Shown here piece by piece: positions 10,549-22,531 of a DNA stretch of 64,000 bases (positions are counted from its first letter, which is position 1; each line of letters opens with the position of its first letter). Origin of the DNA: Cryobacterium arcticum (lineage in GTDB: Bacteria > Actinomycetota > Actinomycetes > Actinomycetales > Microbacteriaceae); assembly GCF_003185895.1 (NCBI RefSeq), contig NZ_QHLY01000013.1, positions 120,861-184,860 on the forward strand, in the 5' to 3' direction. Both the position numbers and the translations under genes were made by a program. The notes under the pieces were generated by a model. It saw only the letters and a list, made by a program, of their open reading frames with translations. It searched no databases and was not told the DNA's origin.

Positions 10549-11061
10549 GTGACCAATCAGGAGTTTCTCGTCCGCCGGGCTCGCACCAGCGACGTTCCCC
10601 GCATCCAGGCGCTCGTCGAACCGCTCGTGCAGCAGCGCATCCTGCTCGGCAAGGACCTCGTCGTCTTCTACGAGGCGGTGCAGGAGTTCCGCGTGGTCGA
10701 AGACGCCAACGGCGACCTGGTGGGCTGCGGCGCCCTGCACGTGATGTGGGAGGACCTTGGCGAGGTGCGCACTCTGGCCGTGTCCCAGGACTGGCTCGGC
10801 AAGGGTGTCGGGCACGCGCTGCTCGGCCGGCTCGAAGCGGATGCCCGCGAGCTCGGCCTCAGCCGGCTCTTCTGCCTCACCTTCGAGGTGGGCTTCTTCG
10901 TGCGGCACGACTTCGTCGACATGGGTAGCGAGACTGTGGATCCGGCCGTCTATGCCGAACTCGTGCGCTCGCACGACGAAGGTGTCGCCGAGTTCCTCGA
11001 CCTCGCCCGGGTCAAGCCCAACACCCTCGGCAACACCCGGATGCTCAAGCGCCTCGTCTGA
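10549..11061 (+). CDS. N-acetyltransferase (GNAT), probable amino-acid N-acetyltransferase
   Basis: The 170-aa single-domain GNAT protein resembles the short actinobacterial N-acetylglutamate synthases, which make the first arginine intermediate. It has the acetyl-CoA loop QDWLGKGVGHALL at 80-92, the RTLAV strand before it and the LFCLTFEVGFF segment after. The start is placed at GTG 10549 rather than the upstream in-frame ATG 10486. The extra 21 residues read as non-coding, and a purine-rich AGGGAAG precedes the GTG. A TAGACT hexamer at 10496-10501 could be its -10. Substrate is inferred from family resemblance only. Confidence 0.85.
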   Translation: MTNQEFLVRRARTSDVPRIQALVEPLVQQRILLGKDLVVFYEAVQEFRVVEDANGDLVGCGALHVMWEDLGEVRTLAVSQDWLGKGVGHALLGRLEADARELGLSRLFCLTFEVGFFVRHDFVDMGSETVDPAVYAELVRSHDEGVAEFLDLARVKPNTLGNTRMLKRLV

Positions 11062-11236
11062 CCCGCCACGCCCCGCCGCGCGGGCAACAGGTCTGCTCAT
11101 CCGAGCGAATTTCACGGATGTAACCCGCTCGACACGTCGCGGGGATAGGCTGCCCGGCAATGCGCCGGACGCTCGTCGTGCGCCCCCAATGGGTGGCATG
11201 CCCGGTCAGATCACCGTTCGACTTCCGAGGAGAAAC

Positions 11237-13741
11237 ATGTCGTTGACTTCCCGCCGCCCGATCCGACTGGGCTTCGCCGCCGCGCTGGGAGCGTGCCTCG
11301 CAGCCGCCCCACTAGTGGCGATTCCCGCACAAGCCGCCCCGGCCCCGCCCGAAGCCGTGCAACTCAACCTGCTCAACATCAACGACTTCCACGGTCGCAT
11401 CGACGAGAACACCGTGAAGTTCGCCGGCACCGTGGAGACCCTCCGCGCCGAGTACGGCGACGACGCCACCCTCTTCCTCTCCGACGGCGACAACATCGGC
11501 GCCTCACTGTTCGCGTCGGCCTCCCAGCAGGACACACCCACCCTCGACGTGCTGAACGCCCTCGAACTGAATGCCTCCGCGGTGGGCAACCACGAATTCG
11601 ACCAGGGCTACGCCGACCTCATCGGCCGCGTCGCCGACACCGCCGACTTCGACTACCTCGGCGCCAACGTCTACAAGGCCGGCACCGAAGAACCCGCTCT
11701 CGACGAGTACGTGCTCACCGAGGTGCAGGGCGTCACCGTCGGCATCATCGGCACCGTCACGGAGGAGACCCCGTCGCTGGTGTCGCCCAACGGCATCGCC
11801 AGCCTGAGCTTCGGCGACCCGGTGGAGGCCGTGAACCGGGTGGCCGCCGAACTCACCGACGGCGACCCGGCCAACGGTGAAGCCGACGTGCTGATTGCCG
11901 AGTACCACGAGGGCGCATCCGCCGGCACCCCCGAGGACGCGACGCTGGAGCAGGAACTCGCCGTCACCGACAGCGCCTTCGCCCGGATCGTCACCGAGAC
12001 CTCCGCCGCAGTGGACGCCATCTTCACCGGACACACGCACAAACAGTACGCCTGGAACGCCCAGGTGCCCGGCGAGGCCGCTGGGGTGACCAGGCCGGTC
12101 CTGCAGACCGGCAACTACGGCGAGAACATCGGCCAGGTCGTGCTCAGCTACGACCCGGCCACCGACGTGGCCACCACGGTGACCAACCAGAACGTACCGC
12201 GCACCGAAACCGACGACGCCGAACTCGTGGCGGCGTTCCCCCGCGTGGCCGAGGTGCAGACCATCACCGATGCTGCCCTGGCCGAAGCCGAAGAACTGGG
12301 CAGCGTGCCGGTCGGAGCGGTCTCGGCCGACATCACCCGCGCCTCGATCGAGGGCGCCACCCCGGTGGTCGAGGATCGGGCCGCACCGTCGACCCTCGGC
12401 ACCCTGGTCGCCAACTCCCTCCGCGACTCGCTGGCCGACCCCGCCACGGGCGGTGCTGAGATCGGCGTCGTCAACCCCGGCGGCATGCGCGCCGACCTCT
12501 TGGCGACTCCCGACCCGGTGGTCACCTACGCGGAGGCCAACGCCGTGCTGCCGTTCGTGAACAACCTCTGGACCACCACCCTCACCGGCGCGCAGTTCAA
12601 GACCGTGCTGGAGCAGCAGTGGCAGCGGGATGACGAGGGCGAGGTGCCCAGCCGGCCGTACCTGCAACTGGGCCTCTCCGACAACGTGAACTACACCTTC
12701 GACCCCACCCGGGCCGAGGGCGACCGGATCACCGGCATCTGGGTCAACGACGAAGCCATCGACCCGACCCGCGGGTACCGGATCGGGTCGTTCAACTTCC
12801 TGCTCACCGGCGGTGACAACTTCTGGGAGTTCCAGAACGCCACCGACACCCGTGACTCCGGGCTCGTCGACCGGGATGCCTGGATCTCCTACCTCACCGC
12901 GAACAACCCGGTCTCACCGTCATTCGCGGTGGCCCAGGCCGCGGTGACCGGGGTGCCGACCGAGGCCGTCGCGGTGGGGGACACCGTGTCGTTCGCGGTG
13001 TCGCAGCTGAACCTCACCTCGTCGGGAGCCCCGAAGAACACCACGCTCGCGGTCGACTGGGCGGGCAGCGCTACTGAGTTCGCTGCTGTCGCCGTCGACG
13101 CCAGTGGCGCCGCGGCCGTGGCTCTCACCGTTCCGGCGGATGCGGCCGCGAACACCGTCGTGACCCTCACTGCCGCCGAGACCGGCACCGTCGTGCGGGT
13201 TCCGTTGACCGTCGACACCACCGTGGTCACCCCGACCCCTACCCCCACCCCCACGCCGACCCCGGTACCGACCGAACCCACTCCCACCGAACCGGCTCCG
13301 ACCGTGCCGGGAGTGGCCGCCACCCCCGCTCCGGTGAGCTCGCTCACCGAGCCGCTCCGGAACGCCGTCAGCACCACCAAGACGAGCTACCGGGCCGGCG
13401 CTGAGATCACCATCTCGGTCGGTGCTGAGCACGCCGGGGAGTACGTGTCGGTGTGGGTGCGCTCCACCCCGGTGAACCTCGGCGGCTGGCTCCAGGTGAG
13501 CGAGGCGGGAACCGTGACCACCACGCTGCCGACCGACCTGGCCGCCGGCACGCACCGCATCATCGTGCAGGACGCATCCGGCGCCGTGCTCGGCTGGACC
13601 GAGATCACGGTGACGGGCAGCACGACTGCCGCTCTGGCGGCCACCGGGGTTGACTCCACGCCCTGGCTGGTGGGCGCGGCTCTGATGTTGCTGATCGGTG
13701 CGGTCCTGCTGCGTCGTCGCCCGATTCCCACGGAATCCTGA
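11237..13741 (+). CDS. Secreted wall-anchored 5'-nucleotidase/metallophosphatase
   Basis: The 834-aa protein has a signal peptide (residues 1-33, ending AQAA), a UshA-type calcineurin-like domain with its metal ligands (D50/H52 in NDFHGR, N118/H119 in GNHEFD, H266/H268 in GHTHKQ) and a 5'-nucleotidase C-terminal domain. A Thr-Pro repeat linker follows, then a C-terminal Ig-like region. It ends in LAATG (800-804), a hydrophobic helix and an arginine tail, i.e. a class E-type sortase signal. It probably hydrolyses extracellular nucleotides to scavenge phosphate and nucleosides. GAGGAG lies just before ATG 11237. TAGGCT at 11146-11151 may be its -10. Confidence 0.92.
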   Translation: MSLTSRRPIRLGFAAALGACLAAAPLVAIPAQAAPAPPEAVQLNLLNINDFHGRIDENTVKFAGTVETLRAEYGDDATLFLSDGDNIGASLFASASQQDTPTLDVLNALELNASAVGNHEFDQGYADLIGRVADTADFDYLGANVYKAGTEEPALDEYVLTEVQGVTVGIIGTVTEETPSLVSPNGIASLSFGDPVEAVNRVAAELTDGDPANGEADVLIAEYHEGASAGTPEDATLEQELAVTDSAFARIVTETSAAVDAIFTGHTHKQYAWNAQVPGEAAGVTRPVLQTGNYGENIGQVVLSYDPATDVATTVTNQNVPRTETDDAELVAAFPRVAEVQTITDAALAEAEELGSVPVGAVSADITRASIEGATPVVEDRAAPSTLGTLVANSLRDSLADPATGGAEIGVVNPGGMRADLLATPDPVVTYAEANAVLPFVNNLWTTTLTGAQFKTVLEQQWQRDDEGEVPSRPYLQLGLSDNVNYTFDPTRAEGDRITGIWVNDEAIDPTRGYRIGSFNFLLTGGDNFWEFQNATDTRDSGLVDRDAWISYLTANNPVSPSFAVAQAAVTGVPTEAVAVGDTVSFAVSQLNLTSSGAPKNTTLAVDWAGSATEFAAVAVDASGAAAVALTVPADAAANTVVTLTAAETGTVVRVPLTVDTTVVTPTPTPTPTPTPVPTEPTPTEPAPTVPGVAATPAPVSSLTEPLRNAVSTTKTSYRAGAEITISVGAEHAGEYVSVWVRSTPVNLGGWLQVSEAGTVTTTLPTDLAAGTHRIIVQDASGAVLGWTEITVTGSTTAALAATGVDSTPWLVGAALMLLIGAVLLRRRPIPTES

Positions 13742-13782
13742 CCGACACGCAGGGCATTACCGGCGGCGCCGGAAGACCTCGC

Positions 13783-13788
13783 TAGCCT
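13783..13788 (+). promoter_or_regulatory. -10 element TAGCCT, probable leaderless start
   Basis: The hexamer ends 6 nt before the ATG at 13795 with no SD between, the same geometry as the other TAGGCT sites in this window. Confidence 0.45.
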
Positions 13789-13794
13789 GGAATC

Positions 13795-14421
13795 ATGTCG
13801 ACGATCAAGCATCCCGTCGGCCCCCAGGCCAGCGCGGTCTACCGGCGCCGCCGCTTGGTGGTCGGCCTCGGCCTGCTCGCCGTGATCGTGGTCATCCTGC
13901 TGATCGTCTTCCGACCCGGCAGCGGCGACGACCCGGCGCCCGCAGCGCCAGCGAACACGACCGCACCCGCCGCGACCTCGCCCGACCCCGCTGCCACGGA
14001 TGCGCCGGCCGGCTCGGCCTGTGACCCGGCTGTGGTGCAGGTCGAGGCGATCACCAACCAGGGCTCCTACGACCCCGACGAGAACCCCGAGCTCTCGCTC
14101 AGCGTCACCAACACCGGTACGGTCGCGTGCGACCTGAACGCCGGCACCTCGACGCAGGTGTTCACCATCACCAGCGGCGCCGACGTCTACTGGACCTCGA
14201 CGGACTGCCAGACCGACCCGGCCGACGCCGAGGTCACGCTCGAACCGGGCGTTGCGGTGGCAACCAAGACCCCGGTCACCTGGGATCGCACCCGTTCCAG
14301 CCCGGAGACCTGCGAGATCACCGACCGGGAAGCCGTGCCCGGCGAGGGTGCCTCCTACTACCTCACCGTGAGCGTGGGCGGGGTCGAATCCGCCAGCCCC
14401 ACCCAGTTCCTGCTCAACTAA
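13795..14421 (+). CDS. Membrane-anchored exported protein of unknown function
   Basis: The 208-aa protein has a short basic cytoplasmic N-terminus (YRRRR), one transmembrane helix at about 21-39, an Ala/Pro/Thr-rich linker (residues 43-75) and a C-terminal beta-rich domain. That domain has three or more cysteines (SACDPAVV, VACDLN, ETCEITD) that may form disulfides outside the cell. The N...T/S-rich fold resembles DUF4232/DUF11-like exported domains, but I do not assign a family. The start is leaderless-like. Confidence 0.8.
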   Translation: MSTIKHPVGPQASAVYRRRRLVVGLGLLAVIVVILLIVFRPGSGDDPAPAAPANTTAPAATSPDPAATDAPAGSACDPAVVQVEAITNQGSYDPDENPELSLSVTNTGTVACDLNAGTSTQVFTITSGADVYWTSTDCQTDPADAEVTLEPGVAVATKTPVTWDRTRSSPETCEITDREAVPGEGASYYLTVSVGGVESASPTQFLLN

Positions 14422-14491
14422 CGATCGCCCGGTGCCGCGTTCGCTCCGGGCTGAGCGCACGAGTGGAACCGCCGATGCGGCGGATGATTGA

Positions 14492-14911
14492 ATGGACGAT
14501 GTGACAGACGCAACGCCAGACACCCGATCCGACGCCCTCGCCGCCGCGCTGGCCAACCAGGACGTGGCCGCGGTCGCGTACGCGCTCCGCAACGACGTGG
14601 TGATCGTGCCACAGCTCGTGGTGAAGGGCAGCGCCGAACAGGTGCGGGTCTTCGGCCGCGAGGGCAGCGACAAGCGGATGCTGCTGCTCTTCTCCTCCGG
14701 CGAGAACTACGCCCGCATGATTCCCGACGAGGTCAACCCGCAGGTGATGGTCGGCGACGCCCAGTGGCTGAGCGAGTTCCTCACCGTGCACAAGAACACC
14801 CTGGAGATGGTGTTCTTCGACATTGCCGGCCCGCACGTGATGCAGGCCGCGCCCGAAGACCTGCTGCGCGCGCTCGGCCCGATCGGCGACGAGAGCACCG
14901 CGACCCACTAG
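14492..14911 (+). CDS. SseB-like domain protein
   Basis: The 139-aa cytoplasmic protein matches the SseB N-terminal fold: a conserved VVIVPQLVVKG strand, a LLLFSSGENYARMIPD segment and a C-terminal FFDIAGPHVM element. Such proteins are common, often annotated only as hypothetical or SseB family, and have no proven function in actinobacteria. It lies between an exported protein and the convergent radA gene, 27 bp from the radA stop. Confidence 0.75.
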   Translation: MDDVTDATPDTRSDALAAALANQDVAAVAYALRNDVVIVPQLVVKGSAEQVRVFGREGSDKRMLLLFSSGENYARMIPDEVNPQVMVGDAQWLSEFLTVHKNTLEMVFFDIAGPHVMQAAPEDLLRALGPIGDESTATH

Positions 14912-14938
14912 ACCCGAGCCTGAAGCCGCCCGGTCTGT

Positions 14939-16303
14939 CTAACCGAACGCCGCGTCGAGTTCGGCGTCTCGCCGGGATATTCCGGTGCCGAGTGCCCGGT
15001 TCACCGCGGTGTGCACGGTACTGCTGGAGTCATCGATGCGGGTGGTGAATCCCATGCGCGCGGCCTCGGCGGCGCGCTGCTTGGCGGCGGACACCGGGCG
15101 CACCTCGCCGGCCAGGCTGATCTCGCCGAACGCCACCACGTCGTGGGCGACCGGATCGTCGAGGAGAGCCGACACCAGCGCTACGGCAATGGCCAGGTCG
15201 GCGGCCGGTTCCACCAGCCGCACCCCGCCCACCGTCGACACGTACACATCCTTCTTCTGGAAGTTGTGGCCGGCCCGTTTCTCCAGCACGGCCAGGAGCA
15301 TGGCCACCCGCGAGCCGTCGACGCCGTTGGTCACCCGCCGCGGGTTGGGCATAGATGTGTCAAGCACCAGAGCCTGCACCTCCACCGGCAGGGCGCGACG
15401 GCCCTCCATCGCCACGGTGACGCAGGTGCCGGAGACCGCGGTGGTGCCGCGGCTGAGGAACAGGCCGCTGGGGTCGGCGACCTCGCTGATGCCATCGCCG
15501 GTCATCTCGAAACATCCCACTTCGTCGGTGGAGCCGAATCGGTTCTTGAGGGCGCGCACGAACCGCAGGGCGGTGTGCCGGTCGCCCTCGAACTGGCAGA
15601 CCACATCCACCAGGTGCTCGAGCAGCCGCGGCCCGGCGATGGTGCCGTCCTTGGTGACGTGCCCCACCAACAGAACCGGCAGATTGCGGTCTTTGGCCAG
15701 GCGGATGAGCGTGGCGGCGACCTCGCGCACCTGGCCGGGCTGCCCGGCCTGGCCGTCGTTGAGCGAGCTGGACACGGTCTGCACCGAGTCGATGATCACC
15801 AGGTCGGGTTTGACCGCGTCGATCTGGCCGAGGATCGTGGCCAAGTCGGTCTCGGCGGCGATGTACAGCTCGGGCTGCAGGGCGCCGGTGCGCTCGGCGC
15901 GCAGGCGCACCTGGGCGACCGATTCCTCGGCGCTCACATAGAGCACCCGGGACTTGGCGACAGCGGCCTTGGAGGCCACCTCGAGCAGCAGGGTGGACTT
16001 GCCCACGCCGGGCTCGCCGCTGAGAAGGATCACCGAGCCGGGCACGATGCCGCCGCCGAGCACCCGGTCGAACTCGTTGATGCCGGTGGGCCAGTGCGCC
16101 ACCGCGGTGGTGTCCACGTGCGTGATCGGCCGGGCGATATTGGGGCCGCTCACGAACGTCGGCGTGACGGATCGACTGATGCCGGTCTTCTCCGCGGCTT
16201 CCACCACGGTGCCCCACTGCTGGCATTCGCCGCAGCGGCCCGCCCATTTCAGTGTGGTCCAGCCACACTCGGTGCAACGGAAGTTGGAGACGGGTTTAGC
16301 CAT
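14939..16303 (-). CDS. radA: DNA repair protein RadA
   Basis: RecA-like ATPase that promotes branch migration during recombinational repair. The 454-aa protein has the N-terminal four-cysteine zinc finger (C10, C13, C24, C27), Walker A GEPGVGKST at 96-104, the RadA-specific KNRFG motif at 253-257 and a C-terminal Lon-protease-like domain with the DVYVSTVGG and FGEISLAGEVR segments. The ATG at 16303 has no SD. TAGGCT on the minus strand (16316-16311) ends 7 nt upstream, pointing to a leaderless message. Confidence 0.97.
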   Translation of the reverse strand: MAKPVSNFRCTECGWTTLKWAGRCGECQQWGTVVEAAEKTGISRSVTPTFVSGPNIARPITHVDTTAVAHWPTGINEFDRVLGGGIVPGSVILLSGEPGVGKSTLLLEVASKAAVAKSRVLYVSAEESVAQVRLRAERTGALQPELYIAAETDLATILGQIDAVKPDLVIIDSVQTVSSSLNDGQAGQPGQVREVAATLIRLAKDRNLPVLLVGHVTKDGTIAGPRLLEHLVDVVCQFEGDRHTALRFVRALKNRFGSTDEVGCFEMTGDGISEVADPSGLFLSRGTTAVSGTCVTVAMEGRRALPVEVQALVLDTSMPNPRRVTNGVDGSRVAMLLAVLEKRAGHNFQKKDVYVSTVGGVRLVEPAADLAIAVALVSALLDDPVAHDVVAFGEISLAGEVRPVSAAKQRAAEAARMGFTTRIDDSSSTVHTAVNRALGTGISRRDAELDAAFG

Positions 16304-16310
16304 GTCAGCG

Positions 16311-16316
16311 AGCCTA
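16311..16316 (-). promoter_or_regulatory. -10 element TAGGCT for radA
   Basis: Minus-strand TAGGCT ends 7 nt before the radA ATG; no ribosome binding site intervenes. Confidence 0.5.
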
Positions 16317-16336
16317 GCCGCGGCCGCCGACAGTCA

Positions 16337-17119
16337 TCACTCGACGAACGCGTCCTGGGGAAAACGGTGGGCCACGTCGGTGCTGAGCTGCGGCAGGAAC
16401 GCTTCGGCCCAGATGCGGTAGCCGCGGTCGTTGGGGTGGAAGAAGTCGTTGGCGACCTGGGTGAAGACACTGCGGAGGCCCTGCCGCTCGGTGGCCTCGT
16501 GCAGCGGCACCACGGTGAGCCCGTGCTCGGCCGCGACCTCCCGCACGATCCGGTTGGCCACGAACACCTTGCGGTCGTTGTGCGGCAGGTGGAAGCAAGG
16601 CAGGTCGGCCACCAGCGCATGCGCCGGCAAGGCGGCGAAGAGGGTGCGGATGCCCGCTTCGAAGCGCACCGGGTCCCACTGGGCGATGTCGTTGGCGCCG
16701 ATGGCGACCGTGACGATGTCGGGCTGCAGCTTGACGAATCGGGGCAGCTGGTCGCGCACGGCCAGGTCGACGGTGGCGCCGGAGACGCTGAGGTTGAGCA
16801 CCCGCACGGTCTTGCCGGTGGCCAGACGGATGTGATCGGCCAGAATGCCGACGTAGCCGCGGTTGGGGGCGCTGGCGCCGATGCCCTGCGCGGCGCTGTC
16901 GCCGATGGCGACGTAGAGCAACTCACCCTTCTCCTTGGCGTGGGTGCGCCACCAGAGCGAGTTGATCGGCAGCGTCTCGTTGAGCTCGGCGGCGTTGGCG
17001 GCAAGCATCCGGCGAAGGCGGCGGTAGCCCAGCATGGCGGCCGCACCGAGCCCGGCGGTGCCGGCAACGGCGCCGGCGGTGAGGGCGAGAGTGCGGGGAG
17101 TTGAAGTGTCGTTTGTCAC
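16337..17119 (-). CDS. SGNH/GDSL-family esterase or hydrolase
   Basis: The 260-aa protein has an N-terminal hydrophobic stretch (about residues 10-31), probably a membrane anchor or signal, then an SGNH hydrolase domain. It has block I IGDSAAQGIG with the nucleophile S75, block III GAND and block V FFHPNDRGY carrying the catalytic Asp/His pair. The substrate is unknown; candidates are acylated cell-wall sugars or lipids. The start is uncertain. I chose GTG 17119, which gives the hydrophobic N-terminus. A start at 17221 would add 34 unlikely residues and reach towards the tRNA gene. Confidence 0.83.
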   Translation of the reverse strand: MTNDTSTPRTLALTAGAVAGTAGLGAAAMLGYRRLRRMLAANAAELNETLPINSLWWRTHAKEKGELLYVAIGDSAAQGIGASAPNRGYVGILADHIRLATGKTVRVLNLSVSGATVDLAVRDQLPRFVKLQPDIVTVAIGANDIAQWDPVRFEAGIRTLFAALPAHALVADLPCFHLPHNDRKVFVANRIVREVAAEHGLTVVPLHEATERQGLRSVFTQVANDFFHPNDRGYRIWAEAFLPQLSTDVAHRFPQDAFVE

Positions 17120-17262
17120 GGGAGAGAGAGTACCTCCGGGCACTGACAGTTCGCTCGAATCGGCCAGATCGGCACGGGTGTGCACCGGCAACGGAATGAC
17201 CCCGCAAACGGATGCGCGCAAGGATTCGCGTCACACCCCGTTCCTCAACTACAATCGCTCTC

Positions 17263-17352
17263 GGTACCGTGTCCGAGCGGCCGAAGGTGCAACTCTCGAA
17301 AAGTTGTGTGGGGGAGACTCCACCGTGGGTTCAAATCCCACCGGTACCGCCA
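17263..17352 (+). tRNA. tRNA-Ser (anticodon CGA)
   Basis: A class II tRNA of 90 nt. The acceptor stem GGTACCG pairs with CGGTACC, followed by discriminator G and an encoded CCA (17350-17352). The anticodon stem CAACT/AGTTG encloses loop CTCGAAA with anticodon CGA at 17297-17299, reading UCG. A long variable arm (GTGG...CCAC) and a T-arm GTGGG-TTCAAAT-CCCAC complete it. A terminator follows immediately. Confidence 0.97.
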
Positions 17353-17355
17353 CAG

Positions 17356-17392
17356 AAAAACCCCGTCAATCCCAGTGATTACGGGGTTTTTT
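17356..17392 (+). terminator. Rho-independent terminator after tRNA-Ser
   Basis: AAAAACCCCGT (17356-17366) pairs with ACGGGGTTTTT (17381-17391) across a 14-nt loop and ends in a T-run. It begins 4 nt after the tRNA, so the tRNA is a monocistronic unit. Confidence 0.9.
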
Positions 17393-17419
17393 GCTCAGCT
17401 CGAACGTGAAGGAAACACC

Positions 17420-17881
17420 GTGTCTGACCACGCCAGAATCAAGGGCCACACCGTGACCCGCACCGTGCACATCGAGGCCTCGCGCGAGACCGTCTGGACC
17501 GCGCTGACCGACCCCGACGTGATGGTCCAGTGGTTCGGAGACAGTGCGACGTTCGCTGCGCTCGAGCCCGGAGCTACCGGCACCATCGACTGGGATGGCT
17601 ACGGCAGCTTCCCGATCGAGATCACCGAGGTGGCGCCCGGCGACGCGTTCGGCTTTCGGTGGTCGGGCATCCCCGCCGACGAGCTCGACGAGTACGCGAC
17701 GCACGTGCGCTTCACCATCGCCGATGCCGGTACCGGTACGGATGTCACGGTGATCGAATCGGGCTTCGACACACTCCCCGGCGGCACCCGCTACCGTCGC
17801 GAGCGCCTGGAGCAGAACCGAGAGGGCTGGGACGTCGAACTCGACGAGCTCGCGATCCTGCTCGAGGGCGTCACCCCGTAA
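17420..17881 (+). CDS. SRPBCC/AHSA1-like protein
   Basis: The 153-aa protein has the Activator of Hsp90 ATPase homologue 1-like fold: IEASRETVWTALTDP at the start, a central beta-sheet (GTIDWDGYGSFPIEITEVAPG) and a C-terminal helix typical of START-like domains (RERLEQNREGWDVELDELAILL). Bacterial members bind hydrophobic ligands; the function here is unknown. The GTG start at 17420 is set by AAGGA at 17409-17413. The open frame runs back through the tRNA, which cannot be coding. Confidence 0.88.
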   Translation: MSDHARIKGHTVTRTVHIEASRETVWTALTDPDVMVQWFGDSATFAALEPGATGTIDWDGYGSFPIEITEVAPGDAFGFRWSGIPADELDEYATHVRFTIADAGTGTDVTVIESGFDTLPGGTRYRRERLEQNREGWDVELDELAILLEGVTP

Positions 17882-17889
17882 TTTCGCGG

Positions 17890-17921
17890 TTGCGCGGAGG
17901 CCTCGTCGGCCGTGTTACTAT
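17890..17921 (+). promoter_or_regulatory. Putative promoter of the beta-glucoside operon
   Basis: TACTAT at 17916-17921 is a good -10. It would start transcripts at about 17928, exactly the first base of the antiterminator site. TTGCGC at 17890-17895 is a weak -35 with 20-nt spacing. Confidence 0.45.
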
Positions 17922-17927
17922 TTTTCC

Positions 17928-17956
17928 GGCTTGTCACTGCTTTCGCAGGCAACACC
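17928..17956 (+). promoter_or_regulatory. Ribonucleic antiterminator (RAT) site of the BglG/LicT family
   Basis: GG-C-TTGT-C-ACTGC followed by TTTCGCAGGCAA-C-ACC matches the 29-nt RAT consensus known from the E. coli bgl and Bacillus bglP leaders at nearly every conserved position. It lies at the presumed 5' end of the transcript, 60 nt upstream of the antiterminator gene. Binding of the antiterminator dimer would stabilise this hairpin and block the overlapping terminator. Confidence 0.85.
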
Positions 17957-17993
17957 ATCGCTGTTCTCGAAGACGACGACAGCAAGAGTGTTT
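17951..17993 (+). terminator. Attenuator hairpin overlapping the RAT site
   Basis: AACAC (17951-17955, the 3' end of the RAT) can pair with GTGTT (17988-17992). GCTGT (17960-17964) and TCG pair with CGA and ACAGC (17979-17983) inside it, and TTT follows. The structure is imperfect but mutually exclusive with the RAT fold, as expected for this control type. Confidence 0.5.
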
Positions 17994-18015
17994 CCGAAGC
18001 AGATGTGGATGAGCA

Positions 18016-18840
18016 GTGATCGTCAGGCGAGTACTGAATAACAACGTGGTCGACGGTCTCGACGACGCCTTGCAGGAAGTCATCGTGTTCGGCAAGGGCC
18101 TGGGCTTCAATTCCAAGCCCGGCGAGCTGATCGACGAGTCGATGATCGAGAAGATCTTCCGGCTCGACGACGCCGCCGCGAGCCGGCACTTCGCGTCGAT
18201 CGTGGGCTCGATCCCGGCCGACATCCTCTCCGCCACCGCGGACCTCGTCGCCCGCGCCCGCGAAGAACTGAGCGTGAAGATCAGCGACAGCCTCTACGCC
18301 TCCCTCGCCGACCACCTGTCCTTCGCCGTGCAGCGAGCCCGGGAGGGCGGCGACTTCACCATTCCGCTCGCCGTCGAGGTGCGCCGGTTCTACCCCACCG
18401 AATACGCCTTCGCGAAAAGCGCCGTGGTCGAGTTGAACGCGAAGCTCGACACCGAACTGCCGGCCGAAGAGGCGATCAGCATCGCGCTGCACGTGATCAA
18501 CGCGCAGGTGGGCGGTGCCGCGGACAGCGCCACCCGGCTGATGGAGCTCACGCACTCGATCCTCGACATCGTGCGGCTGAACTTCGGCATCGCCTACGAC
18601 GACGACAGTCCCGCCTACCTCCGCTTCGTCACCCACCTGCGCTTCTTCGCCCAGCGGGTGCTGCTCGGCGAGACCGTGCAGCGCGACGACGCCGAACTGC
18701 TGCGTATCCTCACCGAGCAGAAGCCCGAGGCGTTCGCCTGTGTCGACAAGGTGGATGCGTTCGTGATGCGCAGCCACGGCCACGCGATGAGCGCCTCCGA
18801 AAAGGTCTACATCGGCCTGCACATCGCCAGCTTCCTCTAG
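18016..18840 (+). CDS. licT: Transcription antiterminator, BglG/LicT family
   Basis: RNA-binding antiterminator for beta-glucoside genes. The 274-aa protein has the CAT RNA-binding domain (residues 1-56, starting VRRVLNNNVV) and two PRD domains. All four PTS-phosphorylatable histidines are present: H100 and H159 in PRD1, H207 and H269 in PRD2. In this family EII phosphorylation inactivates the protein when substrate is absent and HPr phosphorylation activates it, giving substrate induction and catabolite control. The start is GTG 18016. It heads an operon with the permease and the glucosidase and lies behind a RAT site, so it regulates itself. Confidence 0.94.
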   Translation: MIVRRVLNNNVVDGLDDALQEVIVFGKGLGFNSKPGELIDESMIEKIFRLDDAAASRHFASIVGSIPADILSATADLVARAREELSVKISDSLYASLADHLSFAVQRAREGGDFTIPLAVEVRRFYPTEYAFAKSAVVELNAKLDTELPAEEAISIALHVINAQVGGAADSATRLMELTHSILDIVRLNFGIAYDDDSPAYLRFVTHLRFFAQRVLLGETVQRDDAELLRILTEQKPEAFACVDKVDAFVMRSHGHAMSASEKVYIGLHIASFL

Positions 18841-18959
18841 CCGGCGTCCCCGTACCCGGAAGCACCCGCTTCCGCCCCCAAAAAAGAAAACAGAACCGAA
18901 TCCGAAGCCGCGTCAGGGCAACCGCGTGAAGCCGGGATTCTTCAATGAAGGAGAACCCC

Positions 18960-22444
<3,485 letters not shown>

Positions 22445-22480
22445 CCACCGCATCCGTCTCACCGACGGCCACTGAACCCG

Positions 22481-22512
22481 CCCTCCCGATCCACCCCCCA
22501 GGATCGGGAGGG
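22481..22512. terminator. Terminator after the beta-glucoside operon
   Basis: A perfect 12-bp stem (CCCTCCCGATCC with its complement) and an 8-nt loop, followed on the plus strand by a T-rich stretch. It lies between convergent genes and may work both ways. Confidence 0.85.
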
Positions 22513-22531
22513 TGTTGTGGTTTCCGGCAGA

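Noticed and set aside
15011..17104. 697-aa plus-strand frame opposite radA and the SGNH hydrolase
   Set aside because: Shadow of two genes on the minus strand; no motif, low-complexity His/Gly/Val content.
17180..17419. N-terminal extension of the AHSA1 protein
   Set aside because: It would be translated through tRNA-Ser and its terminator; the SD-backed GTG at 17420 is the real start.
18857..18874. Second RAT site or terminator between the antiterminator and permease genes
   Set aside because: CGGAAGC-ACCC-GCTTCCG is a simple 7-bp hairpin with no U-run and no resemblance to the RAT consensus.
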